Source: an uncultured Clostridium sp.
GTDB lineage: Bacteria; Bacillota; Clostridia; TANB77; CAG-508
NCBI GenBank assembly: GCA_947573965.1
Contig: CANPHV010000004.1
Coordinates: 1 to 35,411, forward strand
Direction of reading: 5' to 3'
Length of the DNA stretch: 35,411 bases
Of the stretch, positions 9,666-17,119 are shown one piece after another. A program made the translations under genes and the position numbers. The notes beneath the pieces were generated by a model. The model was not told where the DNA came from, did no database searches, and saw only the letters and a program-made list of their open reading frames with translations. The stretch's first letter is position 1, and every line of letters starts with the position of its first letter.

Positions 9666-10807
9666 TTTTCTTCCCTTCTTTCTACTTTTTTCATGGTTAT
9701 CTTATAATCAATATAATCTTCAATTAAAATTCGAACTACCGCAATCACTGGCACAGCCAAGAACATACCTAGTATGCCAAAATAAGCACCTCCCACAGTA
9801 ATTGCAAAAATAACTAACAAAGGACTAATTTTTAAAGACTGACCAATAATTTTAGGATTAATAATATTCGCATCAATTTGTTGCAAAATAATTACTACAA
9901 TTAGCATCCAAATGGCTTGTGATAACCCACCTGTTATCAGCGTTATAATAGCAGAAACTGCCACTGCAATAATAGCACCTATATAAGGTATCATATTAAA
10001 CAATCCAATCAAGAAACCAAGCAATGGTGCAAACTTAATTCCCATAATGCTCATAGCAATCGTTACCATGATACCTACAATAACAGCATCTAAAAATTGA
10101 CTAGCAATAAATTTAAAAAATATCTCGTTTGAATTGTTAAAATACTTTCCTATATTTTTATACGTTTTCTCTTTAAAAATAGCCTCTGCTAACCTCTTTA
10201 TCGTTGCTAATATTTCCACTCTTTCTGCCAAAATATAAACCGACACAATTACTGCCACAAATATGTCAAAAATTCCAGTTACCGCATCAATAGCACTCAT
10301 CACATAAGCCAATATCTTTTCTAATTGAAAATATTGTTTAATATCCAAATTTTGAACATTTTTTATCGCATCATTTACAATATCACTTTTTAAAATATCA
10401 TCCTCTGGTAGCTGATTATAATTAAAAATTGCCATTTCATAATAATGTTGTATATTATTAACCAAATCCATTACACTTTCAAGCACCACAGGAAGTATAA
10501 AATTAACCAATATCACTAACAATAATACAATAATAAGATATACCGTCAAAATCCCCAATGGTTTAGCTTTTTTAGCAATCCACTTTACCTTCGACTTTAT
10601 AAAAGCTTGTTCCATTTTCCTACATGGCATATACAATAAATAACTAATAAAAATTCCCACTAAAAACGGTGTTATAATCTCAAAAAACTTAGCAAAAACA
10701 CCCATCACGTCACCAAAATTGTCTAATGCCTTATAAACTACTATAATAGCAACACCAAGCAAAAACCAATATAGCCATTTTTTCCCTTTATTCTTTATTT
10801 CATCCAT
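9659..10807 (-). CDS. AI-2E family transporter (PF01594-type permease)
   Basis: A 382-residue polytopic membrane protein. Two N-terminal membrane segments (residues about 13-60) are followed by a further pair and a soluble amphipathic stretch (about 115-165). The C-terminal half holds the characteristic Gly-rich membrane segments (FAPLLGFLIGLFNMIPYIGA, IWMLIVVIILQQIDANIINP) and the closing GILGMFLAVPVIAVVRILIEDY motif. The family includes autoinducer-2 exporters and Na+/H+ antiporter-like members, so the substrate cannot be given. The start has AAGGAG nine nt upstream. A short palindromic repeat separates it from the xth gene upstream, with which it probably shares transcription. Confidence 0.9.
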   Translation of the reverse strand: MDEIKNKGKKWLYWFLLGVAIIVVYKALDNFGDVMGVFAKFFEIITPFLVGIFISYLLYMPCRKMEQAFIKSKVKWIAKKAKPLGILTVYLIIVLLLVILVNFILPVVLESVMDLVNNIQHYYEMAIFNYNQLPEDDILKSDIVNDAIKNVQNLDIKQYFQLEKILAYVMSAIDAVTGIFDIFVAVIVSVYILAERVEILATIKRLAEAIFKEKTYKNIGKYFNNSNEIFFKFIASQFLDAVIVGIMVTIAMSIMGIKFAPLLGFLIGLFNMIPYIGAIIAVAVSAIITLITGGLSQAIWMLIVVIILQQIDANIINPKIIGQSLKISPLLVIFAITVGGAYFGILGMFLAVPVIAVVRILIEDYIDYKITMKKVERREEKC

Positions 10808-10825
10808 TTCTCTCTACTCCTTTTT

Positions 10826-10856
10826 GTCCACTTTTGGGACTGTCCCAGAAAGTCCC
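10826..10856. repeat. GTCCC-type palindromic element between xth and the AI-2E gene
   Basis: On the minus strand GGGACT/AGTCCC form a 6-bp stem, followed by AAAAGTGGAC. The core CTGGGACAG(T/A)CCC(A/T)AAAAG is shared with the element at 14490-14520. It fills nearly all of the 52-nt gap and ends next to the ribosome site of the AI-2E gene. Confidence 0.7.
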
Positions 10857-10859
10857 TTT

Positions 10860-11618
10860 TTACTCAAAATTAATTTCAATGCCAACTGGGCAATGGTCAC
10901 TTCCCAAGATTTCAGGATAGATAGCTGCTTCTTTTATTTGCTTTTGAATATCATTCGATACAATAAAGTAGTCAATTCTCCATCCTACATTTTTTTCTCT
11001 GGCTTTTCCCATATAAGACCACCAACTATAAGCCCCTTCTTTTTCGGGATATAGATAACGGAAGCTGTCTGTGAAACCTGCTTTCAATAGTTGTGTCATT
11101 TTTTCTCTTTCTTCGTCTGTAAATCCTGCATTTCTTCGATTGGTTTTAGGATTTTTCAGGTCAATTTCTTGATGGGCTACATTTAAGTCTCCACACATAA
11201 TGACTGGTTTTGTTTTGTTTAATTTTAATAGGTATTTCCTAATTTCATCTTCCCAAATCTGCCTATATTCTAGTCTTTCTAATTCTCTCTTTGAATTCGG
11301 TGTATAGTTATTGACTAGATAAAAATCTTTAAATTCTAAGGTGATAATTCTTCCTTCTTTGTCATGCTCTTCTTTTCCAATTCCATAGGTTACTGCGATT
11401 GGCTTTTTTTTGGTAAAAATCGCCGTTCCTGAATAACCTTTTTTCTCAGCACTATTCCAATAACTTGTGTACCCCTCCAATACTAAATCGATTTGCTCTG
11501 GTTGACATTTTGTTTCTTGGATACAAAAAATGTCGGCTTGTATTTCTTCAAAAAATTCTTTAAATCCTTTATTCACACATGCTCTTATTCCATTTACATT
11601 CCATGAAATTAGTTTCAT
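10860..11618 (-). CDS. xth: Exodeoxyribonuclease III / AP endonuclease
   Basis: A Mg-dependent AP endonuclease and 3'-5' exonuclease of base-excision repair, 252 residues, the usual length of Firmicute ExoA/ExoIII. Visible active-site motifs are SWNVNGIRA near the start, FCIQETKC (metal-binding Glu), NYTPNS, MCGDLNVAHQEIDL (catalytic Asp/Asn), GWRIDYFIVS and the terminal LGSDHCPVGIEI with the catalytic Asp-His pair. All key residues are present. The start ATG is the first codon of the conserved MKLISWN. A -35/-10 pair lies about 45 nt upstream. The gene probably heads an operon with the AI-2E permease and the small exporter; a functional link to them is not evident. Confidence 0.95.
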   Translation of the reverse strand: MKLISWNVNGIRACVNKGFKEFFEEIQADIFCIQETKCQPEQIDLVLEGYTSYWNSAEKKGYSGTAIFTKKKPIAVTYGIGKEEHDKEGRIITLEFKDFYLVNNYTPNSKRELERLEYRQIWEDEIRKYLLKLNKTKPVIMCGDLNVAHQEIDLKNPKTNRRNAGFTDEEREKMTQLLKAGFTDSFRYLYPEKEGAYSWWSYMGKAREKNVGWRIDYFIVSNDIQKQIKEAAIYPEILGSDHCPVGIEINFE

Positions 11619-11660
11619 TTTCGCTTCCTTTCTTTTTATTTGCTTCCATATTTGACTATT

Positions 11661-11689
11661 ATTCTACAATAAAAATAAAAAAATAGCAA
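11661..11689 (-). promoter_or_regulatory. Probable promoter of xth
   Basis: On the minus strand TTGCTA (11684-11689) and TAGAAT (11661-11666) are separated by 17 nt. They lie between the end of the 3D-domain gene and the xth start. Confidence 0.55.
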
Positions 11690-11730
11690 GTTCGTGTTTT
11701 CACATTCCCTTACTATCTCTATCTTCATTT

Positions 11731-12666
11731 TTAATTTGCTACATTTACTGTTAAATATCTAACACCCCATTGTAAAGCTTCTGCATGGGTATTTACGAAA
11801 ATATCAATTCGATTTCCGTTAATAGCTCCACCTCTATCTTCTACGGTATAGGTATTTCCGCCAATATTCAACTTCGTTCCAAAGGCAAATTTACTAGATG
11901 CTGCTACGGTTCTTCCTGCTGTCGCTTTGGTTCCTGATGCAGTTCTTCCACTTGCTTTTCCACAACATTTAGCACATGGACAATAAGCTGTTACTTTATA
12001 CGTGGCTCCTCCTGTTGATGCCCCTACATTGCTTGTTGTTCTAGGTAGTGTTGAACTTCTTGAAGTTTGTTTTTTCTGTACTTGCACAATTTTGTTTACT
12101 GGTTCTTTAACAACTACTTCTGATAATACGATTTTTTCAATTTCCACTTCATTTTGATATTTCACTTTGTAAGTTACTTCTTTCATTCCGTCTTTTCCTT
12201 CTTGTATTACACGGTTAGTCGTATCTGTTCCTTCCGTAGCATTTTTAGTTATCGTTTCATAAGGTATTACTACTTGCTCTACTATAATTTTTTCTGTAAT
12301 TGGTGCGTAATTTTCTAACAATTGATTTAAAGAGGTTTGCACACCTTCTTCTGATATTTTTGCAATTTGCACCTCTTGATACGATTTATCTGTTATTTTA
12401 ATACTTTCTCCTGCTGATACTTCACTGTCTAAATCCGGTATGGTTTTTTGATTCTCTGTTAAAATAATGTTATTTTCTTCTAAAATTTCTGATACTTTTG
12501 TTTTTGAAGTTAAAACTGTCATTTCATATCCATTTTGAAGCATTATTTTGATATCACTTAAATTAGTATTTACTGCCATAACCCCAATTCCTGAAATGAG
12601 AATTAAGATAATACTAATAGCTATAATCTTCATGATTGACAGTGACCCTTGTTCTTGCTTTTTCAT
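11731..12666 (-). CDS. YabE-like cell-wall protein with DUF348, G5 and 3D domains
   Basis: A 311-residue exported protein. An N-terminal hydrophobic segment (about residues 13-31) is followed by a DUF348-like segment (IKIMLQNGYEMTVLTSKTKV, about 34-92). A G5-type region comes next (about 118-185; IPYETITKNATEGTDT ... VIQEGKDGMKEVTYKV). A Ser/Thr-rich linker then leads to the C-terminal 3D (double-psi beta barrel) domain, with YKVTAYCPC, KATAGRTVAA, TVEDRGGAINGNRIDIF and HAEALQWG. The 3D domain carries the acidic residues thought to be catalytic in MltA-type lytic transglycosylases. Relatives such as YabE and resuscitation-promoting-like proteins act on peptidoglycan. The CPCAKCCG cysteine cluster precedes the barrel. 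It has its own strong promoter and an AGGAGG site, and is divergent from lemA. Confidence 0.9.
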   Translation of the reverse strand: MKKQEQGSLSIMKIIAISIILILISGIGVMAVNTNLSDIKIMLQNGYEMTVLTSKTKVSEILEENNIILTENQKTIPDLDSEVSAGESIKITDKSYQEVQIAKISEEGVQTSLNQLLENYAPITEKIIVEQVVIPYETITKNATEGTDTTNRVIQEGKDGMKEVTYKVKYQNEVEIEKIVLSEVVVKEPVNKIVQVQKKQTSRSSTLPRTTSNVGASTGGATYKVTAYCPCAKCCGKASGRTASGTKATAGRTVAASSKFAFGTKLNIGGNTYTVEDRGGAINGNRIDIFVNTHAEALQWGVRYLTVNVAN

Positions 12667-12698
12667 AAATTTTAATTCCTCCTTTTGGAAACATCGTT

Positions 12699-12727
12699 AG
12701 TATATCACTCTTATTTTTTTTTGTCAA
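12699..12727 (-). promoter_or_regulatory. Strong promoter of the 3D-domain gene
   Basis: TTGACA (12722-12727), a 17-nt spacer and TATACT (12699-12704) on the minus strand, 33 nt upstream of the ATG, which has AGGAGG in front of it. Confidence 0.85.
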
Positions 12728-12874
12728 ATTTTGGCTTTTTTGTTGATTTTTCGGCACTTTGTCCGTTTTTTTCTTTGGCTATTTATTTTATTATATGTTG
12801 TTTTTTCCAAAGTATGACTACCTTTTTGCTGTTTTTATTTTTTCTAATTAATTTTTAATATTTTTGAATTTTTC

Positions 12875-12903
12875 TTGTATAAATTTTTTTAATATGTTAT
12901 GAT
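12875..12903 (+). promoter_or_regulatory. Probable promoter of lemA-htpX
   Basis: TTGTAT (12875-12880), a 17-nt spacer and TATGAT (12898-12903). A second, perfect TATAAT lies at 12913-12918 but has no good -35. The intergenic stretch between the two divergent genes (12667-12944) is otherwise only T-rich. Confidence 0.55.
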
Positions 12904-12944
12904 AGTTTTGTATATAATATATGTAAAGATAAGGAGGAATTCAT

Positions 12945-13511
12945 ATGACAATCGTTTTTGTTCTTTTGGCTATTATCGTTGTTCTTATCATTGCCGTTAT
13001 TGGAATGTATAATGGACTAGTGCAAGCTAAAGTAAAAGTTGACAATGCTTGGAGCCAAATTGATGTACAATTACAAAGAAGATTTGACCTAATTCCTAAT
13101 TTTGTAGAAACCGTTAAAGGTTACATGAACCATGAAAAGGAAACGTTTGAAAAAATCGCTGCACTTAGAACTTCTTGGGCTAATACACAAAGCATTTCAG
13201 AAAAAGCCAACCTAGATAATCAACTATCAACTGCTTTAAAAACCATCATGGCAGTTTCTGAAAATTATCCAGAGTTAAAAGCAAATCAAAACTTTTCTGA
13301 TTTGTCTGAAGAATTAAGAAATACCGAAAATAAAATTTCTTTTTCTAGACAATTTTATAATGACACTGTAACCATGTATAATACAAAATTACAAGTATTT
13401 CCATCAAACATCATCGCTGGAATGTTTCACTTTACTTCACGTGATTTATTCAAAGCAGAAAGTGATGAAGCTAGAAAGAATGTAAAAGTAGATTTTGGTT
13501 CAAATTCATAA
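12945..13511 (+). CDS. lemA: LemA family protein
   Basis: A 188-residue membrane-anchored protein: residues 2-22 form the single N-terminal hydrophobic helix, and the rest is the helical LemA ectodomain. Family hallmarks are QAKVKVDNAWSQIDVQLQRR, FDLIPNFVETVKGYMNHEKE, and ENYPELKANQNFSDLSEEL, followed by ENKISFSRQFYNDTVTMYN and FPSNIIAGMF near the end. The biochemical role is not settled; in many bacteria the gene is paired with the HtpX membrane protease, as here (htpX begins 72 nt downstream). The start has AAGGAGG at ideal spacing. A 10-bp hairpin after the stop may reduce transcription into htpX, giving more LemA than HtpX. Confidence 0.95.
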   Translation: MTIVFVLLAIIVVLIIAVIGMYNGLVQAKVKVDNAWSQIDVQLQRRFDLIPNFVETVKGYMNHEKETFEKIAALRTSWANTQSISEKANLDNQLSTALKTIMAVSENYPELKANQNFSDLSEELRNTENKISFSRQFYNDTVTMYNTKLQVFPSNIIAGMFHFTSRDLFKAESDEARKNVKVDFGSNS

Positions 13512-13515
13512 TGAT

Positions 13516-13549
13516 AAAGGTTGGATATTCTATGAATTTCCAGCCTTTT
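13516..13549 (+). terminator. Intercistronic hairpin / partial terminator after lemA
   Basis: A 10-bp stem AAAGGTTGGA / TCCAGCCTTT (one G-U pair) with a 13-nt loop, followed by TTA then a T-rich stretch. It lies between lemA and htpX. Confidence 0.65.
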
Positions 13550-13583
13550 ACTTAATTATTTTTAGATAAGAAAGGACTTTAAA

Positions 13584-14489
13584 ATGTTTGAAAATATTAA
13601 AAAAAATAAAATAGAATCTGGTATTATTATTGGAATTTTTATTCTGGTTATCACTTTAATCGTCTATTACATCTGTTATGCTTTAGACTTAGGAGCCTTC
13701 TCTGTTGTATTTGCTCTTACTTTTTCTATTGCCTCTGCTTGGGGCTCTTACTATTATAGTGATAAAATTGTATTATCTTTAAACCGAGCAAGACCTGCCA
13801 CCAAAGAAGAAGATTTAAAAATTGTTAATATTTTAGATGCGCTAATGGTTACTTCTGGCTTATCCACAAAACCTAGACTTTATGTTACTGAAGACCCTCA
13901 GCCAAATGCTTTTGCCACAGGAAGAAATCCAGAAAATGCTGTTATTTGCGTTACGACTGGCTTACTTGAAAAATTAGATTATTACGAATTAGAAGGTGTT
14001 ATTGCTCATGAACTAAGTCATATTAAAAATTATGATATTCGCCTTAGTTGTATTGTCTCTGTTATGGTTGGCTTTATTGTTATGCTCTCGGATATCTTTT
14101 CTCGTGCCTTATTTTGGGGTAGACTTGATAATGATAGAGACAGTGACAACAAAGGAAATGGCATCTTAATGTTAGTTGGACTTATCTTTTTAATCTTATC
14201 TCCTATCTTCGGCTCTTTGATGCAATTAGCACTTTCTCGAAAAAGAGAATTCTTAGCAGATAGTACAGCCATTGCATTTACACGTAATCCTGATGGTCTA
14301 ATTTCAGCACTTCAAAAATTAGAGGCTGACGATAATCAATTAGTTACTGCTAACAGTGCTACTGCTAATATGTATATTGTAAATCCCTTTAAAAGTAATA
14401 CGAAAGAAGGAAAAAAGAAATCTTCTAGTTTATGGTCTACTCATCCTAGTATCGAAGATAGAATTGAAGCATTGAGAAATTTAAAATAA
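13584..14489 (+). CDS. htpX: HtpX-type membrane zinc metalloprotease (M48)
   Basis: A 301-residue M48B protease expected to degrade damaged membrane proteins. Two membrane segments near the N-terminus (about residues 14-33 and 36-56) are followed by PNAFATGRNPENAVICVTTG and the zinc-binding HEXXH motif in GVIAHELSHIKNYD (about 141-147). Two further hydrophobic segments follow. The third ligand Glu is in SRKREFLADSTA, and the C-terminus has the usual SSLWSTHPSIEDRIEALRNL signature. All catalytic elements are present and the length is normal. It follows lemA in a probable operon, with AAAGGAC as the ribosome site. It converges on tatD, with a GTCCC palindrome in the gap. Confidence 0.95.
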   Translation: MFENIKKNKIESGIIIGIFILVITLIVYYICYALDLGAFSVVFALTFSIASAWGSYYYSDKIVLSLNRARPATKEEDLKIVNILDALMVTSGLSTKPRLYVTEDPQPNAFATGRNPENAVICVTTGLLEKLDYYELEGVIAHELSHIKNYDIRLSCIVSVMVGFIVMLSDIFSRALFWGRLDNDRDSDNKGNGILMLVGLIFLILSPIFGSLMQLALSRKREFLADSTAIAFTRNPDGLISALQKLEADDNQLVTANSATANMYIVNPFKSNTKEGKKKSSSLWSTHPSIEDRIEALRNLK

Positions 14490-14520
14490 GTCCCTTTCTG
14501 GGACAGACCCTAAAAGGGAC
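14490..14520. repeat. GTCCC-type palindromic element between htpX and tatD, possible shared terminator
   Basis: GTCCCTTT / AAAGGGAC is a perfect 8-bp stem enclosing GGGACAGACCC, directly after the htpX stop codon. It shares the CTGGGACAG-CCC-AAAAG core with 10826-10856. Because htpX and tatD converge here, the hairpin could stop transcription from both sides. Confidence 0.75.
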
Positions 14521-14551
14521 ATTTCTATAAAAATGTTGCACTGTACCTATT

Positions 14552-15325
14552 TCAGCAAAATAACCTCTCCGCATTTTGATAGGTTATTTTTGCGGTCTCT
14601 TCTAAAGTCATTCCTTTTACCTCTGCAACCTTTTGTGCCACAAATCTCACATTTCTAGGGTCATTTCTTCTACCGCGCAAAGGCTCTGGCGATAAATAAG
14701 GGCTATCTGTTTCTATTAACATTCTATCATTTGGCACCATTTCAATTATTTCATTAGCATTTTTAGAATTCTTAAAAGTTATTGGTCCTGCAAAAGATAT
14801 ATAAAATCCTAATTTTAATGCTTCCTTCACTAATTCACGATTTAAGGGGCAACAATGAAATACCCCCTTTTTTAATACTTCTCTTTGCTTCAATATTGCT
14901 AGAGTATCCATAACCGCTTCTCTTGCATGAATTACAATTGGTAATTCTAATCGATTTGCTATCTCAATTTGCTTCTCAAATGCTAGTTTTTGCAATTCTT
15001 TATTTTCGTCATTCCAATAATAGTCTAGTCCAATCTCTCCAATCGCCACTACTTTTCCACTTTGTTTAGCAATTGTCTCAATTTCCTCTAACATTATCCA
15101 CAATTCTTCTTGTGTTTGTGGAATATCATTGGGAGAAATACCTGCTGTTGTATAAATAAAATCATACTTTTCGGCTAATTCTTTTCCTCTTCTAGAACCT
15201 TCTAAACTATATCCAGCTGATATTAGTTTGGTTATACCAGCTTTTCTTATTTCTTCCACTAAAATTTCTCTATCCTCATCAAATTTCTCATCATCTAAAT
15301 GAGCATGACTATCAAATAATTCCAT
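14552..15325 (-). CDS. tatD: TatD family metal-dependent hydrolase (deoxyribonuclease type)
   Basis: A 257-residue TIM-barrel hydrolase. Metal and active-site motifs in order are FDSHAHLDD (residues 4-12), AIGEIGLDYYWN, PIVIHAREA, the KGVFHCCP stretch, and LIETDSPYLSPEPLRGRRNDPRNV near the end. All are intact, and the length is typical of the YabD/YcfH branch of TatD nucleases. In many Firmicutes the gene lies near metS and ksgA; here it follows acpS, 48 nt away, with a palindromic repeat in the gap. The ribosome site TAGGAG sits just after that repeat. It is the last gene of a minus-strand run and converges with htpX. Confidence 0.93.
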   Translation of the reverse strand: MELFDSHAHLDDEKFDEDREILVEEIRKAGITKLISAGYSLEGSRRGKELAEKYDFIYTTAGISPNDIPQTQEELWIMLEEIETIAKQSGKVVAIGEIGLDYYWNDENKELQKLAFEKQIEIANRLELPIVIHAREAVMDTLAILKQREVLKKGVFHCCPLNRELVKEALKLGFYISFAGPITFKNSKNANEIIEMVPNDRMLIETDSPYLSPEPLRGRRNDPRNVRFVAQKVAEVKGMTLEETAKITYQNAERLFC

Positions 15326-15338
15326 CTTTCTCTCCTAA

Positions 15339-15372
15339 ATTCCCCAATGAAACCTGTAACCAGTGGGAAAAT
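15339..15372. repeat. AACCAGT-type repeat between acpS and tatD
   Basis: This 34-nt stretch matches the inverse complement of 17079-17112 at 26 of 34 positions by hand alignment; the shared core is AAC(C/T)TG(G/T)AACCAGTGGG. It can form an imperfect stem CCCACTG / CATTGGG. It fills the 48-nt gap. Confidence 0.65.
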
Positions 15373-15373
15373 T

Positions 15374-15754
15374 CTATTTTCTAAGCAATGTTACATTTGC
15401 TACTGCATATTCTTTACAATGCGAAATACTCAAATCAATATCCTCTATATTTTTCAAATCAATTCCTATTAGATTCAAACTAGGTCTGCCCTGTTCATCG
15501 TTAATCACTTCTATGTCTTGCCAGCTAATAGAATACTTATCTTCTAATTGCTCTGAAATCGCCTTAAAAGCGGCTTCTTTGGCTGCAAATCTAGCAGCAT
15601 AGTGTTGATATTTTTGCATTTTTTTGCTTTCACAATAAGCAATTTCTTTTGGTGTATATACTCTTTCTATAAAAGCTTTTCCCATTGCTGCATCTTCTAT
15701 ACTATTTCTTATTCTCTCTATTTCAATAATATCTGTTCCACAACAAATCTTCAT
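15374..15754 (-). CDS. acpS: Holo-[acyl-carrier-protein] synthase
   Basis: Transfers the 4'-phosphopantetheine arm of CoA to a Ser of acyl carrier protein, essential for fatty-acid synthesis. The 126-residue protein starts MKICCGTDIIEIERI, with the Mg-binding Asp in GTDI. It continues with the second signature YAARFAAKEAAFKA (binding Glu) and closes with the DIDLSISHCKEYAVA strand common to the family. I place the start at 15754, where GAGGAAGC precedes ATG. The longer frame from 15787 would add eleven basic residues without a ribosome site. Size and motifs are normal. The upstream gap holds a palindromic repeat, and the gene probably belongs to the run from the WG-repeat gene to tatD. Confidence 0.93.
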   Translation of the reverse strand: MKICCGTDIIEIERIRNSIEDAAMGKAFIERVYTPKEIAYCESKKMQKYQHYAARFAAKEAAFKAISEQLEDKYSISWQDIEVINDEQGRPSLNLIGIDLKNIEDIDLSISHCKEYAVANVTLLRK

Positions 15755-15802
15755 TTTTTGCTTCCTCTTTCTTTTTTGCAAAGTCAAATGACTAAAAAAA
15801 TG

Positions 15803-15830
15803 TGTGCCAAAAAGGTCCGTCCCCTGTGGC
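15803..15830. repeat. GGGAC-type interspersed element upstream of acpS
   Basis: Read on the minus strand it contains CCACAGGGGACGGACC followed by TTTTTGGCACA. This parallels the GGGGACG-(N)-CC-TTTT-GCACA layout of the elements at 4195-4234 and 21641-21665. The inverted GGCACA/TGTGGC ends could pair. It occupies the gap between acpS and the 409-residue gene. Confidence 0.65.
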
Positions 15831-15835
15831 TCTAA

Positions 15836-17065
15836 TTATGATTGTAATTGCAGAAAGTTTATGATATTTAACACCAGCGAAACGCCTAATATTACAGCTA
15901 AAATAATACTTGTTTTTCTTTCTTTTTCAAAATTTAATTCTTTGTATAAGATATCATATTTATATTTCACTTGATGATATAATTTATCTAACTCAAATAC
16001 TTCGTGTAATTTTTCATTTAACAAACTCCCTGTCTCTTCTTCTGTAATTTCTTGTACCCATAAGTTTTTTGTAAATTCTACAAATTTCTTTCTCGCCTTT
16101 TTTACTTTAATGCTATCTTTCATTTCTAATTCTATCTTTTTTAAGTAAATTTTTTTGTACAAATTAAAAAGATAAGTGTAAAAATATTGATTTTCATACT
16201 CCTCTGGTAAGATAGTATAATTACTCATATCACTGCTAGAGGCAAACAATGTCATCCCTAATTTAGTTAAACCAAGTTTTGCATATTTCCATTTAGAAAA
16301 GGTTTCTATCTTTTCATACTCATAATCTCTACTACTATCTGCTGGAAGAATATTAGCATATTTAATAAATTGATATTTTATTTCATCAAAACTATTGTTA
16401 CTGCTCCAAGCATCTTGATTTACACAAGCATAGGAATATGTTAAAAATCTTTCTGTTTCTATATTAAGCCTTGCTGCTTCTGCATTAGAACCAGTAATAC
16501 TATATATTAATTCCTGAAATGTTTTTGTATCTGCAAAACTATCGGTTTGAATTCTTATATTATCATAACTTTCTAGCTTTGCCATCTCATTGTTCATGTC
16601 TCTAAATTTATAATTAAAGTTTAATACATTATTGAAGTCAGTATATTCTTCTACATTTGTTTTAATTGCTAAAAAACAAATCCCCGTTGAAAAACATATA
16701 ATCTCTATTTTTTGTATCGTAAAAAAGATACCATTACTTTTTTCTATTTTTCCTTGCATATCCTTTTTTAAAGTATATTCAAAGATATTACAAGGATTTT
16801 TAGCAAGCAATGCTACTCTTGTCTCAATTGGCAATTCTTCTAACTTTTTTAGTTTATTACTTCCATAGCTAAAACTAGAAAATAAGAATTCTCTCATCTT
16901 GGGTAAAAAATAACGATATACTTTTAAATCTTTTTCTTTTTGAAAGATTTTCAAATTACAATTCTTATCTTTTAATAGTTTCAATAAATAATTTGCATAT
17001 TTTCCATCTCTTATCACAAAGGGATGAATGAAATAAGTATATTGATAGTTTGTCTTTAGTTCCAT
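15836..17065 (-). CDS. Protein of unknown function with a C-terminal membrane anchor
   Basis: A 409-residue protein not recognised as a named family. It opens with NYQYTYFIHPFVIRDGKYAN, a Lys-rich region, and a mixed alpha/beta middle with an IFFTIQKIEIICFSTGICFLA core (about residues 112-135). A long charged, probably coiled-coil stretch follows (about 310-380). One hydrophobic segment ends it (about 386-404, SIILAVILGVSLVLNIINFL) with a few residues after it. That topology resembles a tail-anchored protein with its bulk in the cytoplasm. The layout recalls CorA-like proteins only superficially: there is one membrane segment and no GMN motif. The ribosome site is weak (AAAGGA). It lies between the WG-repeat gene and acpS, each gap holding one palindromic repeat. 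Confidence 0.85.
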   Translation of the reverse strand: MELKTNYQYTYFIHPFVIRDGKYANYLLKLLKDKNCNLKIFQKEKDLKVYRYFLPKMREFLFSSFSYGSNKLKKLEELPIETRVALLAKNPCNIFEYTLKKDMQGKIEKSNGIFFTIQKIEIICFSTGICFLAIKTNVEEYTDFNNVLNFNYKFRDMNNEMAKLESYDNIRIQTDSFADTKTFQELIYSITGSNAEAARLNIETERFLTYSYACVNQDAWSSNNSFDEIKYQFIKYANILPADSSRDYEYEKIETFSKWKYAKLGLTKLGMTLFASSSDMSNYTILPEEYENQYFYTYLFNLYKKIYLKKIELEMKDSIKVKKARKKFVEFTKNLWVQEITEEETGSLLNEKLHEVFELDKLYHQVKYKYDILYKELNFEKERKTSIILAVILGVSLVLNIINFLQLQS

Positions 17066-17078
17066 TTATTTTTCCTTT

Positions 17079-17112
17079 CTTTCCCCACTGGTTCCAAGTT
17101 TGTTTGAGGAAA
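17079..17112. repeat. ACTGGTT-type repeat between the WG-repeat gene and the 409-residue gene
   Basis: The core CCCACTGGTTCCAAGTTT matches, inverted, the element at 15339-15372 and a shorter piece at 18757-18771. It fills most of the 54-nt gap and ends near the weak ribosome site of the downstream gene. Confidence 0.65.
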
Positions 17113-17119
17113 TGACGGT

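Noticed and set aside
15755..15787. Longer AcpS start with an MTLQKRKRKQK extension
   Set aside because: The extension has no ribosome site and is not a family feature, while ATG at 15754 has GAGGAAGC upstream and begins the conserved sequence.
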